Assembly (NCBI GenBank): GCA_030348385.1
Contig: JAUCFP010000006.1
Location: 2,352,501-2,416,500 of the forward strand
Direction: 5' to 3'
Source of the DNA: Cytobacillus sp. NJ13
GTDB taxonomy: Bacteria > Bacillota > Bacilli > Bacillales > Cytobacillaceae
Length of the DNA: 64,000 nucleotides
Shown piece after piece: positions 1-9,368 of this stretch. The position numbers were made by a program, and so were the translations under genes. The notes beneath the pieces are model-generated. The model saw only the letters and a program-made list of their open reading frames with translations, searched no databases and had not been told where the DNA came from. Numbering within the stretch: the first letter of the stretch is position 1; every line of letters starts with the position of its first letter.

Positions 1-594
<594 letters not shown>

Positions 595-726
595 GAGTTG
601 ATTAAGCTCATAAATTGTCTTTTAAAAAAGACTAAAAAATTAACGTTGACGTTTTTGTTCGTTCAGTTTTCAAAGATCAATTTCTCTTTGTTATATTTTG
701 CCTAATCGCTCAGAAGCGACTTTATA

Positions 727-756
727 AATATAACATGTGTTGAATTTAGTTGTCAA
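727..756 (-). promoter_or_regulatory. rRNA operon promoter P2
   Basis: On the minus strand TTGACA (756-751) and TATATT (732-727) are separated by 18 bases. The leader that follows contains the AAAACTGAACAAAAACGTC-type segment typical of Bacillus rRNA leaders. Confidence 0.8.
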
Positions 757-823
757 CACTTTTTTTATAAGCTATCCGTCGTCTGTGAAAATGTTTTTCG
801 TTCATATCGCAGCGACGGATATA

Positions 824-852
824 AATATAACAAGGATTTAAATAAAGGTCAA
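824..852 (-). promoter_or_regulatory. rRNA operon promoter P1
   Basis: On the minus strand TTGACC (852-847) and TATATT (829-824) are separated by 17 bases, about 95 bases upstream of P2. Tandem sigma-A promoters are the usual arrangement for Bacillus rRNA operons. P1 lies immediately downstream of the ygxA stop codon. Confidence 0.75.
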
Positions 853-869
853 TAACTTTTAAAGTTTTT

Positions 870-1748
870 TTACGATAATTTTTTTTTGAGTTTGTAATAC
901 CTGTGATAAATCCCTTGACCTTTTGTTTCCACATTTACTACATCGATAAAATGCTTATCAATCAAATACTCAAGAAGCATGCTTAAGTCAACTGCATATA
1001 GATAAAGTTCCTCATGGTTCATAATATCATGGATGGACCATTCTTCTTTCTCAGCAAGGACATCTGCAAGATGGCTGATACCTTGCTTAGTTCTTGAATG
1101 AATTAAAAATTCACTTGCAAGAAATAGAAGCTCCAGTCTTTTTTCAAGAGGCTCCTGGCTATTCACCAATTCTTCATATAGCTTCATTATTTCAGGTTCA
1201 ATTTGCTTTACCTGATTCCAGACAGTTACCTCTGGATGGAATCCATTTTCGATAACAGCCAGCCTGGCCAGGTGATGAAGGGAATGTACAATATGGTTAT
1301 AGGCATCAAAATAATGGCGATTTTCAAAAAAGGCTTTGCCATCCATATATCTCCTGATCAGCTTGGCAAACTCAAGACCCATTTTTAATTTTCGCCCATA
1401 GAACGGAAATTCTCTTAATTCCACCTTCAGGTTATGAATATATTCATTTCGATCGAATAAGACTTTCCCATTATAAAGCCAATCAAAGATTTTTCGGTTC
1501 GACCCCAGCAGTATCCATTCGCGAAGCTGTTTATCTGTCACGATATGAAGAGCAGCTTTTTTATCTTTATATGTGTAATGTTTAACAAACACAGGTTCAT
1601 CTGCTTCCTCTACAACGATCAGCAGTACAGCATCAAATGTATCAGTAGCAGGAATTGCTTTTTGCAGTTTTTCGGTCATAATCACGCCAAGAGTGTTTGT
1701 CTGGCTTGCCCGTTCTTGATATATAGGACGGAGAATATCTTCCATCAT
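870..1748 (-). CDS. ygxA: YgxA family nucleotidyltransferase-like protein
   Basis: A 292-residue protein matching B. subtilis YgxA by sequence character and by position, directly upstream of a 16S gene and beside ygzB and perR. The family is annotated as nucleotidyltransferase-like, but its cellular role is not established. The N-terminal half contains an acidic/aromatic alpha-beta segment (residues about 35-120) and the C-terminal half is helical. No signal peptide or membrane segment is visible. GGAGG lies 4-7 bases before two adjacent ATG codons (1748 and 1745), so the start is uncertain by one residue. Its stop is within about 20 bases of rRNA promoter P1. Confidence 0.85.
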   Translation of the reverse strand: MMEDILRPIYQERASQTNTLGVIMTEKLQKAIPATDTFDAVLLIVVEEADEPVFVKHYTYKDKKAALHIVTDKQLREWILLGSNRKIFDWLYNGKVLFDRNEYIHNLKVELREFPFYGRKLKMGLEFAKLIRRYMDGKAFFENRHYFDAYNHIVHSLHHLARLAVIENGFHPEVTVWNQVKQIEPEIMKLYEELVNSQEPLEKRLELLFLASEFLIHSRTKQGISHLADVLAEKEEWSIHDIMNHEELYLYAVDLSMLLEYLIDKHFIDVVNVETKGQGIYHRYYKLKKKLS

Positions 1749-1895
1749 AATTCCTCCATTTTATTGATAGCGTATATCTTCGACAATTATAAATGAAATC
1801 CTTCCTAAATGTGAGACATTTTTCGACACCATTCTATATTAATATTTATTTAAGCAAAAGGAGTATGGTATAGTTAGTTTTTAGGAGGGAGCAGA

Positions 1896-2252
1896 ATGGC
1901 TAAGTACTCAAATAAAATCAATAAGATTCGTACATTTGCCCTTAGTTTAATTTTTATCGGATTTATCGTTATGTATCTCGGAATATTCTTTAGGAATTCC
2001 GCTCTTCTCATGACAATATTTATGCTTCTTGGAATGCTTTGCATTCTTGCTAGCACCGGTGTATATTTTTGGATCGGCATGCTTTCAACAAAAACCGTGC
2101 AGGTGGTTTGCCCAAATTGCGGAAAACATACAAAGATGCTTGGCCGCGTTGATATGTGCATGTACTGTAATGAACCTTTAACGCTTGATCCAAAACTTGA
2201 GGGCGTTGAATTTGATGAAAAATACAACAAAAAAAATACGAAGCAGAGCTGA
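1896..2252 (+). CDS. ygzB: YgzB family (UPF0295) small membrane protein
   Basis: A 118-residue protein with two predicted membrane helices (about residues 15-35 and 40-65). A cytosolic zinc-ribbon-like tail follows, with CPNCGK near residue 73 and CMYCNE near residue 91. This two-CxxC layout fits YgzB/UPF0295, whose function is unknown. The start has a good AGGAGGG ribosome site at about 1882-1888. It is convergent with perR and ends in a strong terminator. Confidence 0.85.
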   Translation: MAKYSNKINKIRTFALSLIFIGFIVMYLGIFFRNSALLMTIFMLLGMLCILASTGVYFWIGMLSTKTVQVVCPNCGKHTKMLGRVDMCMYCNEPLTLDPKLEGVEFDEKYNKKNTKQS

Positions 2253-2286
2253 TTTATCTCTTGCTTCATATTCAAGTTCGAGAATG

Positions 2287-2314
2287 ACCGGCTATCAGAC
2301 AGCCGGTTTTTTTA
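2287..2314 (+). terminator. Rho-independent terminator of ygzB
   Basis: ACCGGCT (2287-2293) and AGCCGGT (2301-2307) form a stem with a 7-base loop followed by a run of T. Confidence 0.85.
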
Positions 2315-2364
2315 TGGAAAAATAAAAAGCTGACAGCACACAGCCGGCAGCTTTAAATAATTTA

Positions 2365-2802
2365 TTAGTGAGCTTCTTTACTTGCACATTCTGGACATGT
2401 TCCGTAAATCTCCATTCTATGATGGCTGATTTTAAAACCTGTAACATGTGAAGCAAGGTGCTCTACTTCATCAAGACCAGGATAGTGGAAGTCTACAATC
2501 TTGCCGCAGCTTTCACAAATGACATGATAATGATGAGTGGTTACAAAATCGAAGCGGCTAGATGCGTCACCATATGTCAGTTCCTTTACCAGGCCAACCT
2601 CACGGAATACTCGTAAATTATTGTAAACTGTTGCCACACTCATATTTGGAAATTTCCCCTCTAATGCTTTGTATATATCGTCAGCAGTAGGGTGTGACAT
2701 GGAGTTTATTAAATATTCAAGTATCGCATGACGCTGCGGAGTGATACGGACTCCAGTGTCTTTTAAAGTATCCAGCGCTTCTTTTAATTCCATATGCGCC
2801 AC
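2365..2802 (-). CDS. perR: PerR, peroxide-responsive Fur-family repressor
   Basis: PerR represses oxidative-stress genes (katA, ahpCF, mrgA type) and is inactivated by iron-catalysed histidine oxidation. Visible features are an N-terminal winged helix, the regulatory-metal residues in SHPTADD, SSRFDF and THHYH, and two structural zinc CxxC pairs (CESC and CPEC near the C-terminus). A GTG start at 2802 is chosen: it gives 145 residues, equal to B. subtilis PerR, and places GAGGTG 7 bases upstream. ATG codons at 2808 and 2826 are in frame but poorly spaced. A Per box lies 36 bases upstream, implying autorepression. It is convergent with ygzB. Confidence 0.96.
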   Translation of the reverse strand: MAHMELKEALDTLKDTGVRITPQRHAILEYLINSMSHPTADDIYKALEGKFPNMSVATVYNNLRVFREVGLVKELTYGDASSRFDFVTTHHYHVICESCGKIVDFHYPGLDEVEHLASHVTGFKISHHRMEIYGTCPECASKEAH

Positions 2803-2837
2803 CGCCATGCACCTCTTTTCCAACAAATATTCTTACT

Positions 2838-2852
2838 TTATAATCTTTATAA
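2838..2852. promoter_or_regulatory. Per box upstream of perR
   Basis: TTATAATCTTTATAA differs from the PerR consensus TTATAATNATTATAA at one defined position. Its place just upstream of perR fits autoregulation. Confidence 0.8.
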
Positions 2853-2910
2853 ATAGTGTACTAATTTTTTACCACATTTGTCAATATTACAAACTCCTTA
2901 ATAGAGGGAA

Positions 2911-3468
2911 TCAACTCTTTTCAGCGTGCAGCGATTGCTCACCGGAGCCTAAATGATGATTGATAAATCGCGCAGCAACAAACAGCAGATCAGACAATCG
3001 GTTCAGATAGACTAAAACAAGCGGATTCACTTCTTCGCCGAGCGACACTACACATCGCTCTGCTCTTCTCACAACCGTTCTCGCCACATGAAATGCAGCT
3101 CCTGATGGATGACCGCCGGGTAATATAAAGTTATGAAGTGCTGCAAGGTCAGCTTCCCACTCATCAATTTGATTTTCCATGAATGTGATATCCTCTTCCA
3201 TTATCGTCCATTTAACTTCTTTCCCAGCAGGCGTTGCCAGCTCTGCTCCTGCATGAAACAGGTCGGTCTGCACTTTATGAAACACCTGTTCCGCTTTTTC
3301 TTTGCCGCTGAAATACTCACTTCTTAAATGGCTTAAGGCCATTCCAATCATTGAATTCGCCTCATCACATGAGCCGTATGCCTCTACGCGAATGTCATTT
3401 TTGCTGACTCTCTGTCCGTATATTAATGACGTCGTCCCCTTATCTCCCGTTTTTGTATAAATCCTCAT
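2911..3468 (-). CDS. yvqK: PduO-type cob(I)alamin adenosyltransferase
   Basis: A 185-residue enzyme that transfers the adenosyl group of ATP to cob(I)alamin to give coenzyme B12. The N-terminal TKTGDKGTTSL is the PduO-type ATP-binding signature. A second conserved block, VRRAERCVV, and the C-terminal YLNRLSDLLF are also present. The start at 3468 has AAAGAGGG upstream; the in-frame extension further upstream lacks family similarity. This gene is not in the B. subtilis perR neighbourhood, so it is an insertion here relative to that order. Confidence 0.92.
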   Translation of the reverse strand: MRIYTKTGDKGTTSLIYGQRVSKNDIRVEAYGSCDEANSMIGMALSHLRSEYFSGKEKAEQVFHKVQTDLFHAGAELATPAGKEVKWTIMEEDITFMENQIDEWEADLAALHNFILPGGHPSGAAFHVARTVVRRAERCVVSLGEEVNPLVLVYLNRLSDLLFVAARFINHHLGSGEQSLHAEKS

Positions 3469-3610
3469 CTTAATACCCTCTTTCAAAATCGATCGCATTA
3501 ATATAATCTTTGTTATTTTATATATATGTATAAAGGTTATGCTTAAAAATTTCAAAAGATCTGGGTAAATAATTTTTTGTAATGCTTGATAGATGGGGTG
3601 TAAAGGCTAT

Positions 3611-3639
3611 AAAAAAAACGAACCTTTTCAGGTCCGTTT
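3611..3639 (-). terminator. Terminator downstream of ygaF
   Basis: Minus-strand stem AAACGGACC / GGTTCGTTT (one G-T pair) with a 6-base loop, followed by a run of T. The rest of 3469-3746 shows no convincing gene. Confidence 0.75.
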
Positions 3640-3746
3640 CGAAAAAGTATCTGAGGAGGTATGCCCTAATAAAATGATATGCAAAACTTGTTCTTCGGAA
3701 TGGACAAAAGCCTTGTTCCGTTAAAAAATAGGCAACCCATTTACGG

Positions 3747-4217
3747 CTAGGCCATATTCTCCTTAATATATTCCAGGGCCTCCTCGACATGCCCTTTCAC
3801 CTTCACCTTGCGCCACTCTTTAACCAGTTTGCCTTCCTGGTCAATAATAAAAGTGGAACGTTCAATGCCCATATATTCTTTTCCGAAGTTCTTTTTCAGT
3901 TTCCAAACACCGTACGCCTCTGCGGCTTTATGGTCCTCATCCGCAAGCAGCAGGAAAGGCAATCCATGCTTTTCAATAAACTTCTCATGCCTGCTCAGGG
4001 GATCAGGGCTTACGCCTAAAACGACTGCGTTCAAATCTTCAAAATTCTCATGCCGGTCCTTGAAATCACATGCCTGAGTTGTGCAGCCAGGCGTCATATC
4101 TTTTGGGTAAAAATAAAGAACAATATTTTTCCCGCGGTAATCTGATAGCTTTACTTTTTCACCATTGCTGGCCGCCAATTCAAAATCCGGTGCCAATTCT
4201 CCAATTGAAATTACCAT
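3747..4217 (-). CDS. ygaF: Thioredoxin-dependent thiol peroxidase (Bcp/PrxQ)
   Basis: A 156-residue peroxiredoxin that reduces hydroperoxides using thioredoxin. TPGCTTQACDFKD near residues 43-55 holds the peroxidatic cysteine and the second cysteine of the PrxQ subclass. The FYPKDMTPGC block is intact. An AGGAGG-type site precedes the ATG at 4217. It sits near perR as in B. subtilis. No Per box was seen just upstream; transcription may continue from the channel gene to its right. Confidence 0.93.
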   Translation of the reverse strand: MVISIGELAPDFELAASNGEKVKLSDYRGKNIVLYFYPKDMTPGCTTQACDFKDRHENFEDLNAVVLGVSPDPLSRHEKFIEKHGLPFLLLADEDHKAAEAYGVWKLKKNFGKEYMGIERSTFIIDQEGKLVKEWRKVKVKGHVEEALEYIKENMA

Positions 4218-4291
4218 CTTTTATTCCTCCTGTTGGATCAGTTTCTTACTCTAAGCCTATCCAACTTTGTGTTCAAAAACAACTCCTGGGA

Positions 4292-4705
4292 TTATGGAGC
4301 ACGGTCACCTGCATCAAATACCACCCTGGCTACAAATGCTGCAGGTATCACGTAGCCAATCAAAGCCTCAAGTACCGCAATCAGCCTGCCTATTCCAATA
4401 GGACTGATATCTCCATACCCAACCGAAAACAGGGTTACCGCACTAAAATAAAAACCCGTCTCCAGCCTCTCGAGGAAACCGGTTTCCATATAGTCAGTGC
4501 CTTCCATCAAAACCACCAGCCCATGTAAATCAAGCCAAATATATATCAGGCCAAACCCAATCAAAATCGTTGCATACAAACTTATTAGATATAGGAAATT
4601 CTCCACAGAAACCCATCTTCCTTTTATCTTGGCGGATGAAAAAAGAGTCTGCAGACTCATGATCATGCACAGCACGATTAAAATCAGCGATAAATAAAAT
4701 GCCAT
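4292..4705 (-). CDS. Two-helix potassium channel family protein
   Basis: A 137-residue integral membrane protein with a hydrophobic helix at the N-terminus, a second near residues 38-60, a pore loop containing SVGYGD (residues about 94-99), and a last helix. SVGYGD is the K+ selectivity filter of Ion_trans_2 channels. There is no C-terminal RCK/TrkA-N domain, so the channel core stands alone. The start at 4705 is preferred over 4717 because GAGGTG lies 4 bases before it. Gating and partner proteins cannot be inferred. Confidence 0.8.
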   Translation of the reverse strand: MAFYLSLILIVLCMIMSLQTLFSSAKIKGRWVSVENFLYLISLYATILIGFGLIYIWLDLHGLVVLMEGTDYMETGFLERLETGFYFSAVTLFSVGYGDISPIGIGRLIAVLEALIGYVIPAAFVARVVFDAGDRAP

Positions 4706-4817
4706 ACTGCACCTCATTTCGAAATGCTTATCAATTCATTTATACGCTTATGGTCTTTCCCGTATGACAGCATGTCTATGAAACGTTTTTCTGCTTATAG
4801 TCAGAAAGGTCCACCAT

Positions 4818-4843
4818 AAAAAAAAGCCAGGCTTTAACCCGGC
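4818..4843 (-). terminator. Terminator of the ABC-2 transporter operon
   Basis: Minus-strand stem GCCGGG (4843-4838) / CCTGGC (4831-4826) followed by eight T. It lies immediately after the stop at 4845. Confidence 0.8.
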
Positions 4844-4844
4844 A

Positions 4845-5630
4845 TTAATTGCCCGCACCTCGATAACGCTTAACCCCCGAATTCCAAGTCAGGATTGAAA
4901 TACCGAAAAATACTATACCGATTACAGGCGTTAAAAAGGAATACAAAAACCATTCCTCTTTCCCCAAAAAGTATGAAGCTGGATATACACCAACAAAGGC
5001 AAACGGAAGCACCCAGGTAAGGACGAAGCGTATCACACTGTTATAAATATCAACCGGATACCTTCCATAATTCCCGATGTTGTACATCATCGGCATGATT
5101 GATGTTCTGGCATCCGCCCAAAAGCTGATGCAGGCAATCATGACAAAGATGCCTCCGTACACAAGCATTCCACCTATCACAAATAAGAAAAATAAGAATG
5201 GATCTGTCCAGGATATCTCTAACCCAAGACTGTTTCCGGCGTAAATCATAACCGCAATGCCTGTAAAAGCCCCAAAAAGAGATTCAAGTTCCATCCGTTC
5301 TAAAACGATTTGAAACAGACTATGGATAGGCCGGGTCAAAATCCTATCGAGTTCGCCCTTTACAATATACCTCTCATTGAAATCCCAAATATTAAAGAAA
5401 GATGAAAACAGCGCATAAGGCACAAGGAAAAAGCCGTAAATAAATATAATTTCATCCCTGGTCCAGCCTCCAAGCAGATTTGTATGGCCAAATACAACTA
5501 AGATAAAAATTAAATTGACTGCCTGAAATAATAGATCTGAAAAGATCTCTACAAATAAATCTGCGCGGTACTGCATTCTTGTTTTCAGATATTGGGCGAC
5601 ATATTGAAAGAAAATAGTTATATAAAACAT
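4845..5630 (-). CDS. ABC-2 family transporter permease (second permease)
   Basis: A 261-residue membrane protein with about six hydrophobic segments. It belongs to the ABC-2 permease group with a GELDRILTRPI block after the second helix pair (PF06182-like). It lies 3 bases after the upstream permease and its ribosome site overlaps that gene's stop, so the two are translationally linked. With 5634-6425 and 6459-7466 it makes a complete exporter of two permeases and one ATPase. The substrate is unknown. Confidence 0.88.
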   Translation of the reverse strand: MFYITIFFQYVAQYLKTRMQYRADLFVEIFSDLLFQAVNLIFILVVFGHTNLLGGWTRDEIIFIYGFFLVPYALFSSFFNIWDFNERYIVKGELDRILTRPIHSLFQIVLERMELESLFGAFTGIAVMIYAGNSLGLEISWTDPFLFFLFVIGGMLVYGGIFVMIACISFWADARTSIMPMMYNIGNYGRYPVDIYNSVIRFVLTWVLPFAFVGVYPASYFLGKEEWFLYSFLTPVIGIVFFGISILTWNSGVKRYRGAGN

Positions 5631-5633
5631 CTG

Positions 5634-6425
5634 TCACCCTCCTTGAATAATGAGCTGTTTTTTCGCTATGATCCACAGAACCTGAATTGGCATTATCAGA
5701 ATAAGAACCCAGACCCCCTGCATAATGATAGCCTGGATAGCTTCATTATTTGAAAAACTATTAGTAAAAATCATACTCGGCACATAGCTGATCCCCTGAA
5801 AGGGAAGAAATCTTAATATATCCTGTGCCCATAACGGAAAAAAGCTGATAGGAATCAGAAGTCCGGAAAATAGATCAATTACAACTCTTTTCGCCCGGAT
5901 AAGCCCAGTATTATTAAATAAGAAGAAAGTGGTAATGCCTGTCAGCAAATTAATTTGCGTATTAATAAGAAAACTTAATAAAATCGATAAAGCAAAGAAA
6001 ATCCAGGTAGTCCAATCCGCAGAAAATTGGAGCGGGAAAATGAACGAGACAATTATCATTCCCGGCACAGAGAAAAAGAAGAGACGGAATATCCCTTCTC
6101 CCAATCCCTGCATCGTTTTCATGCCCAAATAATTATATGGGCGGATCAGTTCCACCGCTACTTTTCCTTCTTTAATTTCAGCAGCCATTTCCCGGTCTAT
6201 ATTATTAAAGTAAAATGCCCTTGCCATCCAGGCTACAGCCACATATGTCGACATCTGGATCACAGACATTCCCTCGATCGCATCTTTTTCTCCATAAATG
6301 GCGCTCCACAGGAAATAGTAAGCACCAATATTTATGCTGTATATCAGAATGCCTGTATAGTAATTCGTTCTGTAGGCAAGCATCATCAAAAAGCGGATCC
6401 GAATCATTTCTATATACTTATCCAC
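5634..6425 (-). CDS. ABC-2 family transporter permease (first permease)
   Basis: A 263-residue, six-helix permease related to the neighbouring 261-residue one. It shares the layout of an early cytosolic loop with KEGKVAVELIRPY matching GELDRILTRPI in the partner, which suggests an old duplication and a heterodimeric pore. Gene order ATPase-permease-permease and short gaps indicate one operon ending at the terminator at 4818-4843. No substrate assignment is possible from sequence. Confidence 0.88.
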   Translation of the reverse strand: MDKYIEMIRIRFLMMLAYRTNYYTGILIYSINIGAYYFLWSAIYGEKDAIEGMSVIQMSTYVAVAWMARAFYFNNIDREMAAEIKEGKVAVELIRPYNYLGMKTMQGLGEGIFRLFFFSVPGMIIVSFIFPLQFSADWTTWIFFALSILLSFLINTQINLLTGITTFFLFNNTGLIRAKRVVIDLFSGLLIPISFFPLWAQDILRFLPFQGISYVPSMIFTNSFSNNEAIQAIIMQGVWVLILIMPIQVLWIIAKKQLIIQGG

Positions 6426-6458
6426 AGAAACACCCCCGGATTAAAATAAGTCCTTCCA

Positions 6459-7466
6459 TTAAGATATCCCCCGGTCATAAATATTTCTTATAATTTCTTC
6501 CGTTGAAGTTTCTTTAATATTGATATCTTTCACTTTCAAATCCGCCACTACTTTTGCGATCAGCAGGGAAATCAGTTCATCATTATCCTCTGCAAAGGCC
6601 GTAAAGATCGCTTCTTTATCATCCTTTTCCCATTTTACTTCCGATGAAGCCGTAATCTTGTTTAAGTCGCTAAGGTCCACTTCTTCAAGAAATTGAAATT
6701 CTATTTCCTTCCCTTCTCCCCATTTTTCCTTCAGGCTTTTTAATGCACCATCATAAATGATTTTCCCGTCATCCAGCATAACCACGCGTTCGCATAGCGC
6801 CTCAATATCCGACAGATCATGAGTAGTCAGCAGAATGGTTGTATTATACTTTTCATTAATTTCTTTTAAAAACTCCCTGATTCTTAATTTAACAAGCACA
6901 TCAAGCCCAATAGTCGGCTCGTCCAAGAACAGCAGCGGCGGATTATGAATAAGTGCTGCTGCCAGTTCACACCGCATTCTCTGTCCGAGTGAAAGCTTCC
7001 GGACCGGCTTGTCGAGCAAAGGTTCAATGTCTAAGGTTTTGATAACATGCGCCATATGGCTGTCGTACTGCTCATCAGAAACTTTGTACACCTTCTTTAG
7101 CAGCCTGAAAGATTCCTGTACAGCAATATCCCACCAAAGCTGTGATCTCTGGCCGAAAACCACTCCAATCGTGCTGACGAATTTTTCGCGGTCTTTATGA
7201 GGGTTCATTCCATTTACGATCACTTCGCCGCTCGTTGGGGTTAGAATTCCTGTCAGCATTTTTATGGTAGTTGATTTCCCCGCTCCATTTTCACCAATAT
7301 ACCCAACCATCTCCCCTTGCTTTACATTAAAACTGATATTGTTAACCGCCGGCACAATCTTATAATTCCTTGTAAGCAAGTCACGGAAAGCGCCTTTTAA
7401 GCCTGAGCGGCTTGAATAAGCTTTAAACTCCTTCTTTAAGTTCCGTACTGTTATTGCATCATTCAT
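6459..7466 (-). CDS. ABC transporter ATP-binding protein (ABC-2 exporter)
   Basis: A 335-residue ATPase. Walker A is GENGAGKST, the Q-loop region is VFGQRSQLWWD, the signature is LSLGQRMRCELAAAL and Walker B is LLFLDEPTIGLD. The QLWWD motif after the Q-loop is typical of the NodI/NatA-like group paired with PF06182 permeases. The start at 7466 has AGGAGG 8 bases upstream. It is the first gene of a three-gene exporter operon and is divergent from gsaB. Confidence 0.92.
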   Translation of the reverse strand: MNDAITVRNLKKEFKAYSSRSGLKGAFRDLLTRNYKIVPAVNNISFNVKQGEMVGYIGENGAGKSTTIKMLTGILTPTSGEVIVNGMNPHKDREKFVSTIGVVFGQRSQLWWDIAVQESFRLLKKVYKVSDEQYDSHMAHVIKTLDIEPLLDKPVRKLSLGQRMRCELAAALIHNPPLLFLDEPTIGLDVLVKLRIREFLKEINEKYNTTILLTTHDLSDIEALCERVVMLDDGKIIYDGALKSLKEKWGEGKEIEFQFLEEVDLSDLNKITASSEVKWEKDDKEAIFTAFAEDNDELISLLIAKVVADLKVKDINIKETSTEEIIRNIYDRGIS

Positions 7467-7659
7467 CAAAATTCCTCCTGCCAATTAATGCCCTAATGAA
7501 ATAGTTTAGACAAACAGCGCTTTCTTCACAACTAGATTGCTCCATTCCCGCTTCTTAAAATACAGAATAATCCGCCTTCCCATTAGAATGGACGAAGCCC
7601 CATCCAAACATGTTAAAATAATGATGAACGTATAATTGGATTCTATCAGGAGGATTAAC

Positions 7660-8955
7660 ATGCAATTTACTAATTCTGAACGGCTGCATAAACAAGCATT
7701 AGAACATATTGTCGGCGGGGTGAACAGTCCTTCCCGCTCCTATAAAGCAGTTGGCGGCGGCTCGCCGGTTGCAATGGAACGTGCACAGGGCGCTTATTTC
7801 TGGGATGTGGACGGCAATCAATATATCGATTATCTGGCTGCATACGGCCCTATCATTACCGGGCATGCCCACCCCCATATTACAGAAGCAATAAAAACAG
7901 CAGCTGAGCGCGGTGTTTTATATGGAACTCCAACACCTCATGAAGTGAAGTTCGCCGAAATGCTGAAGGAAGCAATGCCTAATTTGGATAAAGTCCGGTT
8001 TGTGAACTCAGGAACTGAAGCGGTTATGACAACGATCCGTGTTGCAAGAGCCTATACGGGAAGGGACAAAATCATCAAATTTGCAGGCTGCTATCACGGT
8101 CATTCCGATCTTGTACTGGTTGCTGCAGGTTCAGGGCCATCAACACTTGGAACTCCAGACTCTGCCGGTGTTCCAAAGAGTATTGCCCAGGAAGTGATCA
8201 CGGTTCCTTTCAATGAAATCGAACCATATAAGGAAGCGCTGGAAAAATGGGGCGACCAGATCGCTGCCGTCCTGGTTGAACCGATTGTCGGCAACTTTGG
8301 AATTGTTGAACCCAAACCAGGGTTCTTGGAACAGGTTAACGAATTAACACATGCAGCTGGTGCACTAGTCATTTATGATGAAGTCATCACAGCTTTCCGT
8401 TTTATGTACGGCGGCGCTCAGGACCTGCTTGGCGTAAAACCGGACTTGACCGCTATGGGAAAAATCATAGGAGGCGGCCTTCCAATCGGCGCGTATGGCG
8501 GAAAGAAGGAAATCATGGAAACGGTAGCTCCTTTAGGTCCGGCATATCAAGCTGGTACAATGGCTGGTAATCCCGCTTCGATTCTGTCTGGAATTGCATG
8601 TCTCGAAGTATTAAAACAGCCGGGTGTCTATGAATATCTGGACCGACTTGGCGAAATGCTTGAAAAAGGCATTAGCGAGGCAGCTGAAGAACATAACATA
8701 CCAATTACAATTAACCGATTAAAAGGTGCACTGACCATCTACTTTACGGAAGAAAAAGTTGTGAATTATGAGCAGGCAGAAAATACAGATGGAGAAATGT
8801 TTGCAAAGTTCTTCAAGCTTATGCTCAACCAGGGAATAAACCTGGCTCCTTCCAAATATGAAGCATGGTTTATGACAATCGCTCATACCGAGGAAGATAT
8901 TCATGCAACGATTCACGCGGTACAAAATGCATTTCAGCAATTAAAAGACGAATAA
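7660..8955 (+). CDS. gsaB: Glutamate-1-semialdehyde 2,1-aminomutase
   Basis: A 431-residue PLP enzyme that converts glutamate-1-semialdehyde to 5-aminolevulinate for haem synthesis (HemL/GsaB). [20 protein letters not shown], the [10 protein letters not shown] aspartate block and the [13 protein letters not shown] segment with the PLP lysine are visible. The start at 7660 has AGGAGG 7 bases upstream and gives the length of B. subtilis GsaB. TATAAT at 7631-7636 may be its -10 box. Position near perR and ygaF matches B. subtilis gsaB; the biosynthetic copy (hemL) would be elsewhere. Confidence 0.95.
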   Translation: MQFTNSERLHKQALEHIVGGVNSPSRSYKAVGGGSPVAMERAQGAYFWDVDGNQYIDYLAAYGPIITGHAHPHITEAIKTAAERGVLYGTPTPHEVKFAEMLKEAMPNLDKVRFVNSGTEAVMTTIRVARAYTGRDKIIKFAGCYHGHSDLVLVAAGSGPSTLGTPDSAGVPKSIAQEVITVPFNEIEPYKEALEKWGDQIAAVLVEPIVGNFGIVEPKPGFLEQVNELTHAAGALVIYDEVITAFRFMYGGAQDLLGVKPDLTAMGKIIGGGLPIGAYGGKKEIMETVAPLGPAYQAGTMAGNPASILSGIACLEVLKQPGVYEYLDRLGEMLEKGISEAAEEHNIPITINRLKGALTIYFTEEKVVNYEQAENTDGEMFAKFFKLMLNQGINLAPSKYEAWFMTIAHTEEDIHATIHAVQNAFQQLKDE

Positions 8956-8976
8956 ATATTCATATTTCTATACATT

Positions 8977-9006
8977 AACGGGAGCAGAAATGCTTCCGTT
9001 TTCTTT
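8977..9006 (+). terminator. Terminator of gsaB
   Basis: AACGGGAGCA (8977-8986) and TGCTTCCGTT (8991-9000) pair around a GAAA loop and are followed by TTCTTT. Confidence 0.8.
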
Positions 9007-9017
9007 AATCACAATAA

Positions 9018-9031
9018 TGAAAACGTTTACA
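9018..9031. promoter_or_regulatory. cre site (CcpA operator)
   Basis: TGAAAACGTTTACA fits the catabolite-responsive element consensus TGWAANCGNTNWCA at every position. It lies after the gsaB terminator and about 70 bases before the -35 box of the glutamate synthase promoter. An upstream location is typical of CcpA-activated genes. Confidence 0.75.
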
Positions 9032-9100
9032 AACAAGGCTATTTTTTATACAAAAACCAATGTCCCCCTCAAAATCATATCCAACTTTTTGTATAAATAA

Positions 9101-9129
9101 TTGATTTCTGAAAATTCATATGATATGAT
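9101..9129 (+). promoter_or_regulatory. Promoter of the glutamate synthase gene with overlapping CodY-like box
   Basis: TTGATT (9101-9106) and TATGAT (9124-9129) are separated by 17 bases. The 15-mer at 9102-9116, TGATTTCTGAAAATT, matches 12 of 15 positions of the CodY box AATTTTCWGAAAATT and covers most of the -35 box, a place where CodY would repress. Confidence 0.65.
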
Positions 9130-9222
9130 GGGAGAAATCTTTTCTGTAAGAGCGGATTACGCTGACAAAAAGAATTTAATAGTCCTATAGACTGTCCCGA
9201 ATAATCAAACTATTCATTTTAA

Positions 9223-9241
9223 TAAATGCATCATGCATTTA
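9223..9241. promoter_or_regulatory. 19-bp perfect palindrome in the leader of the glutamate synthase gene
   Basis: TAAATGCATCATGCATTTA is symmetric around base 9232. It lies about 90 bases after the predicted transcription start and about 80 bases before the AGGAGGTGA. It could be an operator or an RNA hairpin; no T-run follows, so it is not a terminator. Confidence 0.5.
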
Positions 9242-9368
9242 TCCTTTCAAAACAAGATTAACTGTGCAGCAGCCTCATTTTAAACCCGTAAACATTAAAT
9301 TTTTATAGATTACTATTTTTCAGGAGGTGAACGGCTTTAAGGCACAGCCTTATTTTCAGCCGAATTTT

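Noticed and set aside
3518..3790. A 90-codon minus-strand frame over the end of ygaF and its terminator
   Set aside because: It runs through the terminator hairpin and part of ygaF in another frame, with no ribosome site.
4070..4528. A 152-codon plus-strand frame over ygaF and the channel gene
   Set aside because: It crosses two recognised minus-strand genes and has no family features.
9136..9326. Known riboswitch or T-box in the glutamate synthase leader
   Set aside because: No T-box core sequence and no recognisable conserved riboswitch motif were found.
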